Origin: CAYFUF01 sp964394795
GTDB taxonomy: Bacteria; Bacillota; Clostridia; Tissierellales; Peptoniphilaceae
Length of the DNA stretch: 8,086 bases
Assembly (NCBI GenBank): GCA_964394795.1
Contig: CAYMYX010000054.1
Location: 1-8,086, forward strand
Direction: 5' to 3'
The notes below the pieces were generated by a model. That model did not search any database. It was not told the origin of the DNA and saw nothing but the letters and a program-made list of their open reading frames with translations. Of the stretch, positions 5,498 to 8,086 are shown in pieces (position 1 is the first letter of the stretch; each line of letters opens with the position of its first letter). A program made the position numbers and the translations under genes.

Positions 5498-6664
5498 TCA
5501 ATCCTTTAGTTCTTCCGCGATCTTTTGCAAAGCGGTAATCGCCGTAGCCACTTCCTCTTCCGTATTGAAGTAGGAGAAGCTGAAGCGGGCCATCCCCTGT
5601 TTTTCCGTCCCAAAATGCTCATGGACGAGAGGGGCGCAGTGGCTTCCCGGCCGAATACAGATGTTATAGTCCTGGGCTAACCAATCGGCTAGTGTTCCTG
5701 AGGAGAGACGCCCAAGATTGAGGGCAACTAAGTTGCCGATTGCCTTATCGTGGTTGGAATAGATCCGAATCCCATTTATCTGTTTGATGGCCTCAAGAAA
5801 CTGCTTGGTCAGCGCTTCTTTTTTCTTATGTATGTTGTCTAAGCCCACCTCTTCGATGAAGGAAATTCCTGCTCGAAGGGCTGCTATGCCGTGGCTATTG
5901 CTCGTACCGGCTTCCAAACGATTCGGACTGTTTTCCGGCATGTCCTTGGAAAAACTATCCTGACCGCTACCACCCCGCTTCAAACTGGGAATGTTGACGC
6001 CATCCCTGAAGCAAAACCCGCCGGTTCCCGTGATTCCATACAAGCTCTTGTGCCCCGTAAAACAGAAGACATCTATTCTATCCTTCTCGATATTTACTGG
6101 GAGAAAGCCCGCTGATTGGGCCCCGTCGACGATAAGGAGGAGATTGTGCTTTTCGCATAAACTTGCCAAGTAAGCCAAGTCGGTCCTTGTCCCTAAGACA
6201 TTCGAAACATGATTGCAGATAATTGCCTTGGTATTTTCTTTAATCTCATCTTCAAAGGCGTCATAGTCCAACAAGCCATTGTCTGTTAAGGGAATGATGC
6301 TAAGTTCAAGCCCTTGGCTTTGCTTGTGATAAAGAGGCCTGAGTACCGCATTGTGCTCGATAGCCGTTGTGATGACGTGGTCCCCTTCATCAAAAAGTCC
6401 TTCGATGACCATATTGAGACTTTCCGTCACCCCGGATGTAAAGACGGTATTTTCAGTCTTTGCCCCAAAGAACTGGGCGACCTTCTGCCGCGTATCAAAG
6501 AGACAGCGGCCTGCCTCAAGAGCAGCCGGATGGGCTCCTCTTCCCGGACTTCCAAAGTGGTGTAAAGCATAGAGTAGATCGTCGGCTACCTGCTTAGGTC
6601 GGAGATAGGACGTGGCTGCGCTGTCAAAATAGATGAGTTTAGGGGCGGATGAGTTTTGTTGCAT
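5498..6664 (-). CDS. Cysteine desulfurase family protein (class V aminotransferase fold, EF2568-like)
   Basis: A PLP enzyme of 388 aa in the desulfurase/selenocysteine lyase group, which releases sulfur or selenium from cysteine or selenocysteine as an enzyme-bound persulfide or selenide. The N-terminus IYFDSAATSYLRPKQV and GSPGRGAHPAALEAGR fit the EF2568-type subfamily, which also sits by selD in Enterococcus faecalis. Key residues: H104 in AIEHNAV stacks on PLP, D180 and Q183 in VDGAQSAG bind the cofactor, K206 in FTGHKSLYG forms the Schiff base, and C343 in RPGSHCAPLVH is the catalytic cysteine, placed as in SufS-like (type II) enzymes. The ATG at 6664 overlaps yedF by 26 bases and has no clear ribosome binding site, suggesting coupling. 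An in-frame ATG at 6745 would add 27 residues that look like out-of-frame yedF, so I rejected it. Selenocysteine versus cysteine preference cannot be read from sequence. Confidence 0.92.
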   Translation of the reverse strand: MQQNSSAPKLIYFDSAATSYLRPKQVADDLLYALHHFGSPGRGAHPAALEAGRCLFDTRQKVAQFFGAKTENTVFTSGVTESLNMVIEGLFDEGDHVITTAIEHNAVLRPLYHKQSQGLELSIIPLTDNGLLDYDAFEDEIKENTKAIICNHVSNVLGTRTDLAYLASLCEKHNLLLIVDGAQSAGFLPVNIEKDRIDVFCFTGHKSLYGITGTGGFCFRDGVNIPSLKRGGSGQDSFSKDMPENSPNRLEAGTSNSHGIAALRAGISFIEEVGLDNIHKKKEALTKQFLEAIKQINGIRIYSNHDKAIGNLVALNLGRLSSGTLADWLAQDYNICIRPGSHCAPLVHEHFGTEKQGMARFSFSYFNTEEEVATAITALQKIAEELKD

Positions 6665-6983
6665 TTTGCATTGTTTCGACGATTGTTGCCATATTGCTAA
6701 TTTCTCCAGCGCCCATGTTGTCTTTGATGCCGTAGTAATCAGCACAGGTTCCGCAGACCAAGATCTTAACGCCTTCTTCTTCTAAGAACTTGAGATCTTC
6801 CGCCGTCTTCGTATCCGCAACACTGAGCTTAGCTCCTTCGTTATATAAAATGATGGTTTCGGGAAGTTGGTCCGCTTGACGTAGCGTAAAAATGAACGAC
6901 TCCATCAGCTTCTTGCCTAATTCTTCGTCTCCACTGCCCAGTTCCTGAGAGGTCAGTACGACAACTTGCTTTTTCTCAACCAT
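6639..6983 (-). CDS. yedF: YedF-like selenium metabolism protein, DsrE-like domain only
   Basis: A 114-aa protein matching the C-terminal half of the selenium-metabolism YedF family. It has a DsrE-like Rossmann-type fold: VVVLTSQELGSGDEELGKKLMESF (7-30), then TIILYNEGAKLS (43-54), then VCGTCADYYGIKDNMGAGEISNM (76-98). The C77-G-T-C80 pair is the likely reactive site. Usual YedF proteins are about 190-200 aa and begin with a TusA-like domain carrying a CPxP motif; that domain is missing here and no remnant is visible upstream. The start is well placed: an AAGGAGGGC site lies just before the ATG and a promoter about 30 bases further up, so this is not a mis-called start. It is the first gene of the operon. 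The family is known from context with selD and other Se genes; its chemistry is unproven, with a sulfur/selenium relay role inferred. Confidence 0.85.
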   Translation of the reverse strand: MVEKKQVVVLTSQELGSGDEELGKKLMESFIFTLRQADQLPETIILYNEGAKLSVADTKTAEDLKFLEEEGVKILVCGTCADYYGIKDNMGAGEISNMATIVETMQNATKLIRP

Positions 6984-7018
6984 AAGCCCTCCTTATTTAT
7001 TAGATTATTTTGTCTTTT

Positions 7019-7047
7019 ATTATAAAAACGATAACCAGTATTATCAT
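7019..7047 (-). promoter_or_regulatory. Promoter of the yedF operon with an overlapping dyad
   Basis: TATAAT at 7024-7019 is preceded, 17 bases upstream, by ATGATA (7047-7042), which matches four of six -35 positions. Transcription would begin near 7012, giving a leader of about 30 bases to the yedF ATG. A dyad GATAA-N6-TTATC (7045-7030) fills most of the spacer and overlaps the -35. This is a plausible binding site for the LysR-type regulator encoded just upstream, though the spacing is T-N10-A rather than the usual T-N11-A. Confidence 0.6.
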
Positions 7048-7107
7048 ACTTGACTTTTACATTCCTCGCAAGTGACTAAAGCTTTGATATCCGATAGGGA
7101 TTTAACC

Positions 7108-7121
7108 AGAGAAGTTTCTCT
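7108..7121. repeat. Short dyad in the lysR-yedF spacer
   Basis: AGAGAA-GT-TTCTCT, a 14-base palindrome with a two-base centre, about 60 bases upstream of the -35 candidate of the yedF operon. The centre is too tight for an RNA hairpin, so a protein-binding dyad is the more natural reading. It could also be chance in an AT-rich spacer. The rest of the 219-base spacer (6984-7202) holds only the promoter and terminator listed here. Confidence 0.3.
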
Positions 7122-7132
7122 ATTTTCGAAGC

Positions 7133-7179
7133 GAATAAAATAAAAAGGAGCCATACAAATATCTCTTGTATAGCTCCTT
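7133..7179 (-). terminator. Rho-independent terminator of the LysR-type regulator gene
   Basis: AAGGAGCTATACAA (7179-7166) pairs with TTGTATGGCTCCTT (7158-7145) over 14 positions with one G-U pair and a seven-base loop, followed by TTTTATTTTATT. It begins 24 bases after the regulator stop and separates the regulator transcript from the yedF operon. Confidence 0.92.
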
Positions 7180-7202
7180 CATAAAGTCTATTCAGTTGAC
7201 AC

Positions 7203-8086
7203 CTAAACTTCCATCGGATGCTCTTTCACAAAATCGATAAATGCCTTCACTTCCGACTTCTGATAGATGTTGCTATTCCATACGAGGTAAAACGCCCTTG
7301 TCTCGTCTTCCAGCGGATAGGCAAGAATGTCACCCCGTTTAACATTATCCTCAACCGACAAAGCAGAGAGAACGCTAGCCGCAACTCCCTGAGAAGCCAA
7401 ATTGATGACTAGATCCAAGTTGTTGACGAAGCCCCGAATGTTCAGGCTCTGCTTGTTGATTCCCCTCTCCTTCAACAACCGGTCTAAGCTCTCCAAGTTC
7501 CCTGACCCCTTTTCACGAAGAATCAGCGGCTCTTGGAGCAAGCGGTCAATCTTTGGTTTGTCTTTAAACAAATCCTGATAGTAAGGTGTGTTTGCAGTAA
7601 TCAACACCAACTGGTCATCGTAAATCTTATGGAAATCGCAATGGATGTTGTCGTTGGCCATCCCCACGAAACCCACATCCAACTCATTTTTAGCTACCTT
7701 CTCAATAATATCCAAGGAGTTGGACTCAAATATGCTGAAGCGATAATCCTCGTGTTCAGCCAGAAAATCAGACAGGTAGGTGGGCAGAATCTTCCTTGCC
7801 GGAATTGTCGATGTGCCGAGAGTCAAGCTAGATCGATAACGGCTCAACAGTTTCATATTGATCCGCTCTCTTTCCTCGATTAACTTCTTGGCATCACTAT
7901 ATAACTCTTCACCAAGGTCGGTTACATGGATTTCCCTCGTTGAACGAATAAACAGGGGGGCATCAATCTCCTCCTCCAACTGTTTAATCGACGAAGAGAT
8001 GGTTGGCTGAGACAAACCTAAATCTACCGCTGTCTGAGAAAAACTCTTGCTCTCCACTAAGCTAACAAAAATTTCCAGATGTTTAA
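7203..8086 (-). CDS. LysR-type transcriptional regulator, probably the selenium-metabolism-associated kind (5' end cut by window edge)
   Basis: The N-terminal winged helix-turn-helix is clear: KHLEIFVSLVESKSFSQTA, then LGLSQPTISSSIKQLEEEI and PLFIRSTREIHVTDLGEEL. A periplasmic-binding-protein-like effector domain follows, with SLTLGTSTIPARKILP, ELDVGFVG, PLILREKGSG and NLASQGVAASVLSA. The reading frame stays open to the right edge, so the GTG at 8057 is an internal valine and the real start lies only a few codons beyond 8086. The 293 residues visible are near the full LysR length. LysR proteins bind dyads upstream of promoters and respond to a small effector. A LysR subgroup is known to accompany selenium genes in anaerobic Bacillota, and the adjacent Se operon in the same direction supports that assignment. 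The effector is not readable from sequence. The gene ends at its own terminator. Confidence 0.9.
   Translation of the reverse strand, partial: KHLEIFVSLVESKSFSQTAVDLGLSQPTISSSIKQLEEEIDAPLFIRSTREIHVTDLGEELYSDAKKLIEERERINMKLLSRYRSSLTLGTSTIPARKILPTYLSDFLAEHEDYRFSIFESNSLDIIEKVAKNELDVGFVGMANDNIHCDFHKIYDDQLVLITANTPYYQDLFKDKPKIDRLLQEPLILREKGSGNLESLDRLLKERGINKQSLNIRGFVNNLDLVINLASQGVAASVLSALSVEDNVKRGDILAYPLEDETRAFYLVWNSNIYQKSEVKAFIDFVKEHPMEV

Noticed and set aside
6665..6745. Extended N-terminus of the desulfurase homologue
   Set aside because: The 27 extra residues are the yedF coding sequence read out of frame and do not resemble the family start.
1..8086. CRISPR arrays, insertion sequences, phage genes, attachment sites
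   Set aside because: No spaced direct repeats, transposase motifs or terminal inverted repeats were seen; gene order and style look chromosomal and coherent.

Overview
The window reads as a selenium-use locus from an anaerobic member of the Bacillota (Clostridia/Tissierellia-like). The organism call is inference. It rests on the selenium gene set, the AGGAGG-type ribosome binding sites, the Rho-independent terminators and the oxygen-sensitive enzyme pair. I could not pin a genus. Every gene I can support lies on the minus strand, so transcription runs from high to low coordinates.

From the right edge, a LysR-type regulator (7203-8086, missing only its first few codons) ends at a strong terminator (7133-7179). 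A promoter with a TATAAT box and a dyad over its -35/-10 spacer (7019-7047) then starts a tight five-gene operon. The operon holds a YedF-type DsrE-like protein (6639-6983), a class V aminotransferase-fold cysteine desulfurase homologue (5498-6664), a small DUF3343 putative Se/S carrier (5262-5495), a double-cubane-cluster reductase of the 2-hydroxyacyl-CoA dehydratase superfamily (4092-5249) and its ATP-dependent activase (3325-4089). It closes at a second strong terminator (3280-3315).

The second block is the selenocysteine machinery. selD (2121-3176) is itself a selenoprotein gene, with an in-frame TGA at codon 19 followed by a SECIS-like hairpin; a gene call starting at 3038 would miss the active site. 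The selenocysteine tRNA gene (1987-2083, anticodon TCA) comes next, then selB (174-1874), interrupted by a 100-N assembly gap. The start of a DNA-3-methyladenine glycosylase I gene (tag) follows nine bases after selB and runs off the left edge. selA is not in the window.

The parts fit one pathway. The desulfurase homologue, YedF-like protein and DUF3343 protein are candidates to mobilise or carry selenium (or sulfur). SelD makes selenophosphate. tRNA-Sec and SelB insert selenocysteine, including into SelD itself. The double-cubane reductase and activase are the unexplained members: their position inside the selenium operon suggests an ATP-driven low-potential reduction linked to selenium or sulfur handling, which is inference from context.

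The most unusual non-coding feature is the 112-base spacer between the tRNA and selB. It can fold into a compact three-way junction (10-bp closing stem, two hairpins, almost no unpaired bases) ending in six Ts, only about 20 bases before the selB start codon.
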